DNA of 12,361 bases, taken from positions 1 through 12,361 of the forward strand of contig JABGTH010000278.1 of the NCBI GenBank assembly GCA_018647275.1, given 5' to 3'. A program made the translations under genes and the position numbers. A model generated the notes under the pieces. That model searched no databases, was not told the DNA's origin, and saw nothing but the letters and a program-made list of their open reading frames with translations. Of the stretch, positions 1 through 6,711 are shown piece after piece. How positions within the stretch are numbered: the stretch's first letter is position 1; every line of letters begins with the position of its first letter. The stretch comes from Paracoccaceae bacterium (lineage in GTDB: Bacteria > Pseudomonadota > Alphaproteobacteria > Rhodobacterales > Rhodobacteraceae).

Positions 1-5
1 ATAGA

Positions 6-932
6 TCATGCCGGTTTCATCCCCATTTGGCGCAGCGTACCGCGTTCGATCATGCCAATGATGCCTACCAAAGCAGCCGCAGTAATCGCTGCAGCAAACA
101 ACGCGGCCCATGACAATATCGGTTGGCCATATTGGTCACCTACCAACATACGTGCGCCAAAGCCTGCCTTGGCACCAGTAGGCAGTTCGGCCACAATTGT
201 ACCGATCAGGGAGGCAGAAATGCCAATCTTGAGGGACGCGAAAAGATATGGGGTTGAGGCGGGTAAGCGTAACTTCCAAAAGCCTTGAGAATTGCTGGAA
301 TGATAGGTGCGTAACAGATCAAGCTGCATACCTTCCGGGCTGCGTAGCCCTTTGACCATGCCAACGACCACGGGAAAGAAGGACAGATAGGCAGCGATCA
401 CGGCCTTGGGCAATATGCCCTGAATACCTGCGGCCCCCATGACAACAATAACCATTGGCGCAAGAGCAAGGATAGGTATGGTCTGGCTGACAATAGCCCA
501 AGGCATGACAGACCGATCCATCACACGGCTAAAGACAATTCCGACAGCCAGCATAATCCCCAACAACGTGCCAATCGCAAACCCCAGCAGCGTAGGTGCC
601 AGTGTCACCCAACCGTGATAGACAAGGCTTCGCTTAGACGTTATTTTCTTGTCGATGACCGTGTCATACAGCTCGATCGCGATTTGATGTGGTGACGGCA
701 ATCGGGGACGTATATTCACATAAGTGAGTGGGATCAGGTGGCTATTGCGGACCGCCAAACCAAGGCCGGAAAAGTCTTGGCGCGCGATTGGCGTATCGGG
801 CGAAACCATCAAGCCGTCGCGCTGGGCCTGATCAGCGGTCAGATGCATATTCATCGGGACGACCGCGATGATCCAGATCAGTAAAACTGCTGTAACCACT
901 GTGACGACTGGAAAAAAGGACTTCACAATCAA
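6..932 (-). CDS. ABC transporter permease (SsuC/TauC-like) of the pyrimidine locus
   Basis: Inner-membrane subunit of a nitrate/sulfonate/taurine-type importer, 308 aa. Hydrophobic segments lie near residues 7-25, 110-132, 145-167, 174-195, 230-250 and 272-296. The family's L-P-S-P element before the transmembrane core is at 78-81. The cytoplasmic coupling loop is at about 203-225 (ending K-L-R-L-P-A), although its usual E-A-A start is degenerate. An unusually long soluble stretch (about 26-77) separates TM1 from L-P-S-P. The start is not ATG: the frame opens with TTG, which overlaps the ATPase stop (TTGA, four bases), and a GTG follows two codons later; both fit translational coupling. The substrate is inferred from the neighbours (uracil/thymine, dihydropyrimidine or ureide). 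The stop TGA overlaps an ATG at 9-7, so another cistron may start at the left edge. Family call firm, substrate not. Confidence 0.88.
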   Translation of the reverse strand: MIVKSFFPVVTVVTAVLLIWIIAVVPMNMHLTADQAQRDGLMVSPDTPIARQDFSGLGLAVRNSHLIPLTYVNIRPRLPSPHQIAIELYDTVIDKKITSKRSLVYHGWVTLAPTLLGFAIGTLLGIMLAVGIVFSRVMDRSVMPWAIVSQTIPILALAPMVIVVMGAAGIQGILPKAVIAAYLSFFPVVVGMVKGLRSPEGMQLDLLRTYHSSNSQGFWKLRLPASTPYLFASLKIGISASLIGTIVAELPTGAKAGFGARMLVGDQYGQPILSWAALFAAAITAAALVGIIGMIERGTLRQMGMKPA

Positions 933-1774
933 CCCTGCCCATGACCGGCATGCAGGCCGTCGCGTACACGGTTTGCAATGGAAATAAATTCAGCGCTGTC
1001 GCGAATGGAAAGCGGACGATCACGTGGCAGCGGGCTTTCTATCACATCAGAAATTCGCCCGGGCCGCGGGCTCATCACAACGATCTTCGTTGAGAGATAG
1101 ACCGCTTCAGGGATTGAGTGGGTGACAAACGCGATTGTCTTTTCGGTCTGTGCCCACAGCTGTAAAAGTTGCTCATTCAAGTGATCGCGTACGATTTCGT
1201 CCAACGCGCCAAAGGGTTCGTCCATCAAAAGGATGTCGGCATCAAACGCCAATGCGCGTGCAATGCTTGCACGTTGTTGCATTCCCCCAGACAGTTGCCA
1301 CGGAAATTTCTTTTCAAAGCCCTCAAGATCAACCAGATTGAGAACCCGTTTGGTACGCTCGCCCATCTCCACTTTTGAAAAACCCATTATTTCAAGCGGC
1401 AGTCGGATGTTTCCGCCAATCGTACGCCAAGGATAAAGACCAGCGGCTTGGAACACATATCCATACGCCCGCGCACGGCGGGCATCATCGGGCGTCATAC
1501 CATTGACCGAAAGCGCTCCGGATGTCGGAGTTTCAAGCCCAGCGATACAGCGCAAGAATGTCGTCTTACCACAGCCCGACGGCCCAATGAAGCTGACGAA
1601 ATCCCCCTTGTTTACCTCAAGATTGACGTCTTTCAGCGCATGAACAGGACCATCGTTGGTCTGGAAGGTCAGGTCTAAGTTGGACGCGCGGATCACCAAT
1701 GGCGAGAGACCATCGGCATCTTGGGTGGGCGTGGTTGATGGGGTCAGGCTCTGCAATTTAGGTCTCTCGTACAT
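929..1774 (-). CDS. ABC transporter ATP-binding protein (SsuB/TauB family)
   Basis: Cytoplasmic ATPase powering the importer whose permease gene overlaps its 3' end, 281 aa. Walker A G-P-S-G-C-G-K-T-T is at 64-72, the Q-loop glutamine at 109, the signature L-S-G-G-M-Q-Q-R at 161-168, Walker B I-L-L-M-D-E-P at 181-187 with the catalytic Glu at 186, the D-loop just after it, and the switch His at 219. This is the complete single-domain set for an importer of the nitrate/sulfonate/taurine group. The first 26 residues are polar and probably disordered. The ATG at 1774 has no clear Shine-Dalgarno; a GTG at codon 27 is a possible alternative. It lies 74 bases downstream of hydA on the same strand, so it is probably in the same operon. 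The pyrimidine-related substrate is inferred from context. Confidence 0.93.
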   Translation of the reverse strand: MYERPKLQSLTPSTTPTQDADGLSPLVIRASNLDLTFQTNDGPVHALKDVNLEVNKGDFVSFIGPSGCGKTTFLRCIAGLETPTSGALSVNGMTPDDARRARAYGYVFQAAGLYPWRTIGGNIRLPLEIMGFSKVEMGERTKRVLNLVDLEGFEKKFPWQLSGGMQQRASIARALAFDADILLMDEPFGALDEIVRDHLNEQLLQLWAQTEKTIAFVTHSIPEAVYLSTKIVVMSPRPGRISDVIESPLPRDRPLSIRDSAEFISIANRVRDGLHAGHGQG

Positions 1775-1822
1775 TATTCAATTGATCGGTCGTAGGCGGT
1801 AAATACAGCGAACAGCTCGCGT

Positions 1823-1840
1823 TTCCTGACTGTGCAGGAA
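1823..1840 (-). other. Short hairpin between hydA and the ABC ATPase gene
   Basis: TTCCTG-ACTGTG-CAGGAA gives a 6-bp stem in the 74-base gap, about 50 bases before the ATPase ATG. No T run follows it on the minus strand, so it is probably not a terminator; it may affect mRNA processing between the enzyme and transporter cistrons. Confidence 0.35.
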
Positions 1841-1848
1841 TGCGCGGC

Positions 1849-3303
1849 TTACACCCCGCTGGCCGGAATGCCTGTGCGTTTAACAGGGGTGGGCGCGGTC
1901 AGTTCTTTCCATGAGGAAAGCGCTTTGTTCGTGGCAGTATTGCCTTCGCGCTTTACGAATTTTCCGTGGCCTTCTTGGGTTCGGACTTCGCCATCAAACA
2001 CGGCAACCTGACCACGCGTTAGCGTAAAGCGCGGGAGGCCTTTAACCTTTTTGCCCTCAAAAACATTGTAGTCGATGGCCGATTGCTGTGTGCCCGCGGT
2101 AATCGTTTTTTCTTTTTCAGGATCCCAAACAACGATATCAGCATCAGCGCCCACAAGGATCGCGCCTTTCTTGGGGTAACAATTCAAAATCTTGGCAATA
2201 TTCGTTGACGTCACCGCAACAAATTCGTTTGGCGTTAGACGCCCTGTTGCGACCCCATGGGTCCAAAGCATTGGCATCCGATCCTCAAGTCCACCAGTGC
2301 CGTTCGGGATCTTGGTAAAGTCGCCTATGCCAAACCGCTTTTGTTCGGTTGAGAATGCACAATGGTCGGTGGCGACGACACTAAGTGATCCCGATTGTAG
2401 GCCTGCCCAAAGACTATCTTGGTGCTGCTTGTTGCGGAACGGTGGCGACATGACGCGGCGGGCGGCATGGTCCCAATCCTTGTTGAAATATTCGCTCTCA
2501 TCCAATGTAAGGTGCTGGATCAAAGGCTCGCCCCAGACACGTTTGCCTTGCTGGCGGGCGCGGCGGATGGCCTCGTGAGATTCCTCGCAAGAGGTGTGAA
2601 CAACATACAGCGGCACGCCAGCCATATCGGCAATCATAATTGCGCGGTTGGTGGCTTCACCTTCAACCTGTGGCGGGCGCGAATAGGCGTGGGCTTCGGG
2701 GCCCGTATTACCCGCAGCAAGCAGCTTGGCTGATAGCTCAGCAACAACGTCACCATTTTCGGCATGAACCATCGCAATTCCGCCCAGTTCGGACAGGCGA
2801 TTAAAGCTGGCAAAAAGTTCGTCGTCGTTCACCATCAACGCGCCTTTGTAGGCCAAGAAATGCTTGAATGTGTTGATGCCGCGCTCTTTGATCACAGATT
2901 CCATCTCGTCGAACACTTGTTCGCCCCACCACGTCACCGCCATGTGAAACGAATAATCGCAATTCGCGCGGGTTGATTTGTTGTCCCACATTTTTAGGGC
3001 GTCATGCAGCCCCTGTCCGGGACTTGGGAGCGCGAAATCAACGACCATCGTCGTGCCGCCAGCAAGGGCAGCACGGGTTCCGCTTTCGAAATCATCGGTG
3101 GAATATGTGCCCATGAACGGCATCTCAAGATGCGTGTGGGGATCAATGCCACCAGGCATCACATAGCAGTCCGTTGCATCCAATTGTTTGTCGCCGGACA
3201 GGTTTTTGCCAATCTCGATGATCTTGCCATCTTGGATCAAAACGTCAGCTTTGTAGATCAAATCATGGGTGATGATAGTTCCGTTTTTGATGACAGTAGT
3301 CAT
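1849..3303 (-). CDS. hydA: Dihydropyrimidinase (D-hydantoinase family)
   Basis: Second step of reductive pyrimidine breakdown: hydrolytic ring opening of 5,6-dihydrouracil or dihydrothymine to N-carbamoyl-beta-alanine or N-carbamoyl-beta-aminoisobutyrate. The 484 aa protein has normal family length and the cyclic amidohydrolase layout: a small N-terminal beta domain, then a TIM barrel. Expected zinc ligands are present: H56 and H58 in G-G-I-D-P-H-T-H, the lysine to be carboxylated (K147, F-K-H-F-L-A-Y-K), H180, H236 and D313 (A-T-D-H). An A-G-G-T-T-M motif is at 81-86. The ATG at 3303 follows a good Shine-Dalgarno (AGGGAG, about 6 bases away). It is 34 bases downstream of the M20 hydrolase, so co-transcribed. 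D-hydantoinases share this fold; the neighbouring preTA genes favour the pyrimidine role. Confidence 0.96.
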   Translation of the reverse strand: MTTVIKNGTIITHDLIYKADVLIQDGKIIEIGKNLSGDKQLDATDCYVMPGGIDPHTHLEMPFMGTYSTDDFESGTRAALAGGTTMVVDFALPSPGQGLHDALKMWDNKSTRANCDYSFHMAVTWWGEQVFDEMESVIKERGINTFKHFLAYKGALMVNDDELFASFNRLSELGGIAMVHAENGDVVAELSAKLLAAGNTGPEAHAYSRPPQVEGEATNRAIMIADMAGVPLYVVHTSCEESHEAIRRARQQGKRVWGEPLIQHLTLDESEYFNKDWDHAARRVMSPPFRNKQHQDSLWAGLQSGSLSVVATDHCAFSTEQKRFGIGDFTKIPNGTGGLEDRMPMLWTHGVATGRLTPNEFVAVTSTNIAKILNCYPKKGAILVGADADIVVWDPEKEKTITAGTQQSAIDYNVFEGKKVKGLPRFTLTRGQVAVFDGEVRTQEGHGKFVKREGNTATNKALSSWKELTAPTPVKRTGIPASGV

Positions 3304-3337
3304 GGCGGTCTCCCTGCGTATTTCGATTGTTCGGCGC

Positions 3338-4588
3338 TTAGGCCACTATGATTGCGGTTTCGAGAACGGCATGCAGCAATACATCTGTTCCTGACGCGGC
3401 CCATTCAGGGCTGATTTCTTCGGCTTCGTTATGGCTTAGCCCATCGACGCACGGGCACATGATCATCGCGGTGGGGGCAATGCGGTTGATCCAACAGGCG
3501 TCGTGACCGGCACCAGAAATCAAATTCATATGACTATAGCCAAGCCGCTCAGCGGCGGCGCGTACTGCACCAACACATGCTTCATCAAAGGCGACAGGGT
3601 CAAACCCACCAACCTTTTCAAATTCGATTTCCATCTCCATTGCGTCACAAATATCTTGGGCTTGTGTGCGCAGTTGCGCTTCCATGTCTTGAATGACCTC
3701 CAATTCAGGGGAACGGAAATCAACAGTAAAGACGACCTTGCCCGGAATCACATTGCGTGAATTTGGATAAACATCGATATGGCCAGCGGCACCAACTGCA
3801 TGGGGCGCATGTGACATGGCGATAGCATCCACCTTGTCCAGAATACGCGCCATGGCCAATCCTGCGTTTTTGCGCATCGGCATTGGTGTAGAACCCGTAT
3901 GCGCGTCCTTGCCAGTGATCGTAATCTGGGTCCACGAAAGACCCTGACCATGTGTCACAACGCCGATTTGTTTGTTTTCGGCCTCAAGGATCGGTCCTTG
4001 TTCAATATGTAATTCAAAAAAGGCTTGCATTTTCCGTGCACCAACGTCTTCATCGCCACGCCATCCAATGCGGGCCAATTCATCGCCAAATTTCTTGCCA
4101 TCAGCATCTGTGCGATCATAGGCCCAGTCTTGCGTATGCAAACCTGCAAAAACGCCAGACGAAAGCATCGCTGGGGCATAGCGCGTGCCCTCTTCATTGG
4201 TCCAGTTCGTGACAACAATTGGATGTTTGGTTTTGATGTCCAGGTCTTTCATTGTGCGCAAGATTTCTAATCCGCTCAGCACACCTAGAACGCCATCATA
4301 TTTGCCACCTGTGGGCTGCGTATCCAGATGCGATCCGACGTAAACGGGCAGGGCGTCGGGGTCTGTTCCGTCGCGCTGGGCGAACATATTGCCCATTTGA
4401 TCAAGGCCCATTGAGCATCCCGCGGCCTCGCACCAATTTTGGAACAGGTGGCGGCCTTCACTGTCTTCATCGGTTAACGTTTGGCGATTGTTGCCACCGG
4501 CAATGCCGGGTCCAACCTTGGCCATTTCCATCAGGCTGTCCCAAAGACGTTCGCTGTTGATCTTTAAGTTTTCACCAATGGCAGCCAT
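3338..4588 (-). CDS. M20-family Zn hydrolase, probable beta-ureidopropionase (N-carbamoyl-beta-alanine amidohydrolase)
   Basis: Third step of the pathway by context: hydrolysis of N-carbamoyl-beta-alanine to beta-alanine, CO2 and ammonia. The 416 aa protein has the two-metal M20 pattern of the HyuC/AmaB/allantoate amidohydrolase group: H87 (G-S-H-L-D-T), bridging D98, catalytic E132 next to ligand E133 (T-N-E-E-G), H194 (E-L-H-I-E-Q-G-P) and H386 near the C terminus. The dimerisation domain (about 210-330) carries H230 (D-A-H-T-G-S-T-P), N279 and R292, which are typical of substrate binding in the group. The sequence alone does not separate beta-ureidopropionase from N-carbamoyl-L-amino-acid hydrolase or allantoate amidohydrolase; hydA and preTA next door decide. 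The ATG at 4588 has a GAGGG ribosome site about 10 bases upstream. First gene of the leftward operon, directly downstream of a RutR-like operator. Confidence 0.93.
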   Translation of the reverse strand: MAAIGENLKINSERLWDSLMEMAKVGPGIAGGNNRQTLTDEDSEGRHLFQNWCEAAGCSMGLDQMGNMFAQRDGTDPDALPVYVGSHLDTQPTGGKYDGVLGVLSGLEILRTMKDLDIKTKHPIVVTNWTNEEGTRYAPAMLSSGVFAGLHTQDWAYDRTDADGKKFGDELARIGWRGDEDVGARKMQAFFELHIEQGPILEAENKQIGVVTHGQGLSWTQITITGKDAHTGSTPMPMRKNAGLAMARILDKVDAIAMSHAPHAVGAAGHIDVYPNSRNVIPGKVVFTVDFRSPELEVIQDMEAQLRTQAQDICDAMEMEIEFEKVGGFDPVAFDEACVGAVRAAAERLGYSHMNLISGAGHDACWINRIAPTAMIMCPCVDGLSHNEAEEISPEWAASGTDVLLHAVLETAIIVA

Positions 4589-4616
4589 GCGCAGAGCCCT
4601 CGCTTCGTTCGTTTAC

Positions 4617-4645
4617 TTGGCCATGTTTTGACCAACTGGTAAAAT
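4617..4645 (+). promoter_or_regulatory. Candidate sigma70-type promoter of the RutR-like gene
   Basis: TTGGCC (4617-4622), a 17-base gap, then TAAAAT (4640-4645). The RutR-like operator covers the gap and the -10 box, which would give autorepression. A transcript starting near 4652 would reach ATG 4666 after a very short leader and ATG 4765 after about 110 bases. Predicted by eye only. Confidence 0.4.
4628..4643. promoter_or_regulatory. RutR-like operator between the regulator and the hydrolase operon
   Basis: The sequence TTGACCA-AC-TGGTAAA differs at one of 14 defined positions from the E. coli RutR palindrome TTGACCA-NN-TGGTCAA as I know it. It lies in the divergent region between the RutR-like gene and the hydrolase start (4588), so one site could control both directions. 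Binding is inferred. Confidence 0.75.
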
Positions 4646-4764
4646 CACGCTAGCAGAGGTTCGACATGAGTCAAGGAATTGCTTGCCCAAAATTCCTGAC
4701 TGATCGCAAAGGCGGATGTTCTTTACTGTTTGCTCGCCACTGTTTTCCGTGGGATGATGAGTTT

Positions 4765-5367
4765 ATGAGCAAACCTGAAACACCGATCCAAAAGAAAAAC
4801 CGATCTGCAATCATGAATGCGGGTCTTGAAGTGTTTTCTAAGTTTGGGTTTCGTGGGTCAACTCTGGACCAAATTGCGTTGGAGTCCGGTCTCTCAAAAC
4901 CGAACATATTGTATTATTTCAAATCGAAAGAGGTGATTTATACAACGTTGCTCGGAGAACTTTTGACCGATTGGCTCAAGCCCGTCCGCGATATTGATCC
5001 AGATGGTGATCCCATCGCAGAGATATTGGGATATGCCGCGCACAAGATGGAAATGAGCCAGAATTATCCACGCCAAAGCCGTCTTTATGCCAATGAAATC
5101 ATTCAGGGTGCGCCGCGTATCAGCAATGTCTTAACAAGCGAGTTGCACGAAGTTGTCGATAAATTTGCTCAGCTGATAAAGTCATGGTCGAAAAAGGGAC
5201 TTATCCGCGACGTCGATCCGCATCACCTTATTTTCTCGATCTGGGCTATGACACAGCACTATGCCGATTTCGACTTTCAGGTGCGTGCGGTACTGGGGCA
5301 TGATGACCCGTTTCCGAAGGGCGAAAAACATGTCGAAGACATGTTGCGCCAGATGTTGACGGTCTAA
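4765..5367 (+). CDS. rutR: RutR-like TetR-family regulator of pyrimidine use
   Basis: Probable uracil/thymine-responsive repressor of the flanking catabolic genes, 200 aa from this start. The TetR DNA-binding domain spans about 12-60, with the helix-turn-helix around L34-Y51 (L-D-Q-I-A-L-E-S-G-L-S-K-P-N-I-L-Y-Y) and then F-K-S-K-E. The ligand/dimer domain keeps segments that I recall as diagnostic of E. coli RutR: Y-P-R-Q-S-R-L at 101-107, G-A-P at 115-117, and H-L-I-F-S-I-W-A-M-T-Q-H-Y-A-D-F at 154-169. Start choice: ATG 4765 gives about a dozen residues before the helices, as in homologues. An in-frame ATG at 4666 has a better Shine-Dalgarno (GAGG, 6 bases) and would add 33 Cys-containing residues that look unlike the family. 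It is divergent from the hydrolase and convergent with preA, between two RutR-like operators. RutR-type identity is strong; the ligand is inferred. Confidence 0.9.
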   Translation: MSKPETPIQKKNRSAIMNAGLEVFSKFGFRGSTLDQIALESGLSKPNILYYFKSKEVIYTTLLGELLTDWLKPVRDIDPDGDPIAEILGYAAHKMEMSQNYPRQSRLYANEIIQGAPRISNVLTSELHEVVDKFAQLIKSWSKKGLIRDVDPHHLIFSIWAMTQHYADFDFQVRAVLGHDDPFPKGEKHVEDMLRQMLTV

Positions 5368-5400
5368 AAAACAGGGCGCGCCGCGATAAGCAGCACGCCC
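5366..5400 (-). terminator. Rho-independent terminator of preTA
   Basis: On the minus strand an 8-bp stem, GGGCGTGC pairing with GCGCGCCC (one G-U pair, 11-base loop; 5393-5400 with 5374-5381), is followed by TG and six T. It begins six bases after the preA stop. The T run lies over the stop codon of the convergent regulator gene. On the plus strand the stem has a C-A mismatch and no T run, so it should act mainly for preA. Confidence 0.85.
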
Positions 5401-5406
5401 CTAAAG

Positions 5407-6711
5407 TCATTCGGCGGCAACTGCACCGGGGTTATTGGGATGGGTGGTCCAATTTGCGTAATCATCCACAACTGTCTTGCCCGTGCGGGCATCAACAGTA
5501 CCTGGTTTTTGCTCCACCATGGTTATGCAGTTTTCGACTGGGCAGACTTCAACACAAAGGTTGCAGGCCACACATTCAGCATCAATGACGGTGAACGTAC
5601 GGTCGCTCGACATTGCAATTGCTTGGTGTGATGTATCTTCACAAGCGGCATAGCAACGGCCGCAGCTGATGCAATCGTCTTGATTGATTTCAGCTTTTGC
5701 AACGTAGTTTAGGTTCAAATACTGCCAGTCAGTTGTGTTTGGTATGGCAGCGCCCATGAAATCTTGGATCGATGTGTGACCCTTTTCATCCATCCACTGC
5801 GATAGCCCACTGATCATTTCTTGGACCACTTTAAATCCATAGGTCATGGCCGCTGTACAAACTTGGACATTGCCACATCCCAACGTGATAAACTCTGCAG
5901 CATCACGCCATGTGGTTACACCGCCAATTCCTGAAATCGGCAAGCCAGCCGTATCAGGTGCGCGCGCAATTTCAGACACCATCGACATCGCGATAGGTTT
6001 GACCGCAGGGCCGCAATAGCCGCCGTGGGTGCCTTTGCCGTCGATTGAAGGTTCAGGGCTCATTGAGTCAAGATTGACTGAGACAATGGAGTTGATGGTG
6101 TTGATCAGCGATACCGCATCAGCCCCACCGCGCTTTGCAGCGGCGGCTGGCAAACGCACGTCAGTGATATTTGGGGTCAATTTCACGATGACGGGTTTTG
6201 AATAATATTGCTTACACCAGCGCGTCACCATTTCGATGTATTCCGGAACTTGACCAACCGCGGCTCCCATGCCGCGTTCGGACATGCCGTGCGGGCAGCC
6301 AAAGTTAAGCTCGATCCCGTCGGCTCCCGTGGCTTCAACCTTGGGCAAGATGTCTTTCCACGCCTGTTCTTCACACGGAACCATGATCGAAACGATAACT
6401 GCGCGATCGGGGTAGTCCTTTTTCACACGGGTGATTTCTTCAAGATTGATCTCAAGCGAGCGATCGGTGATCAGTTCGATGTTATTCAGGCCAAGGACAC
6501 GTCGATCCGCGCCGTGGATCACGCCGTAGCGTGGGCCATTCACGTTAACGACGGGCGGGCCTTCTGCACCAAGAGTTTTCCAGACAACGCCACCCCAACC
6601 GGCCTCGAATGCGCGGCGGACGTTATATTCTTTGTCTGTAGGTGGGGCAGATGCCAACCAGAATGGGTTAGGGCTTTTGATGCCAAGAAAATCTGTTGTT
6701 AAGTCGGCCAT
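5407..6711 (-). CDS. preA: NAD-dependent dihydropyrimidine dehydrogenase, catalytic subunit PreA
   Basis: Reduces uracil or thymine to the 5,6-dihydro compound, taking electrons from PreT; first step of the reductive pathway, cytoplasmic. The 434 aa protein has an FMN-binding dihydroorotate-dehydrogenase-like barrel (about 1-310) with N-F-G-C-P-H-G-M at 136-143, K177, N204-T205-I206-N207 and G-I-G-G at 261-264. It then has a C-terminal ferredoxin domain with two 4Fe-4S motifs, C347/C350/C353/C357 and C380/C383/C386/C390. This matches the C-terminal half of mammalian DPD. The catalytic-loop cysteine of mammalian DPD (G-M-G-L-A-C-G-Q) is V152 here. The ATG overlaps the preT stop (TAATG) and has a GGGAGG ribosome site 9 bases upstream, inside preT. 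An intrinsic terminator begins six bases after the stop. Confidence 0.97.
   Translation of the reverse strand: MADLTTDFLGIKSPNPFWLASAPPTDKEYNVRRAFEAGWGGVVWKTLGAEGPPVVNVNGPRYGVIHGADRRVLGLNNIELITDRSLEINLEEITRVKKDYPDRAVIVSIMVPCEEQAWKDILPKVEATGADGIELNFGCPHGMSERGMGAAVGQVPEYIEMVTRWCKQYYSKPVIVKLTPNITDVRLPAAAAKRGGADAVSLINTINSIVSVNLDSMSPEPSIDGKGTHGGYCGPAVKPIAMSMVSEIARAPDTAGLPISGIGGVTTWRDAAEFITLGCGNVQVCTAAMTYGFKVVQEMISGLSQWMDEKGHTSIQDFMGAAIPNTTDWQYLNLNYVAKAEINQDDCISCGRCYAACEDTSHQAIAMSSDRTFTVIDAECVACNLCVEVCPVENCITMVEQKPGTVDARTGKTVVDDYANWTTHPNNPGAVAAE

Noticed and set aside
1775..1848. A separate promoter or RutR-like site for the transporter genes
   Set aside because: No TGGTAAA/TTGACCA half-sites and no clear promoter in the 74-base gap; read-through from hydA is simpler.
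2192..2733. Plus-strand open frames opposite hydA
   Set aside because: They are shadows of the hydA coding sequence, without ribosome sites or recognisable protein features.
4666..4764. 33-codon N-terminal extension of the regulator as part of the coding sequence
   Set aside because: Kept out of the main call because homologous TetR/RutR proteins begin close to the helices; its better ribosome site is recorded as an open question.
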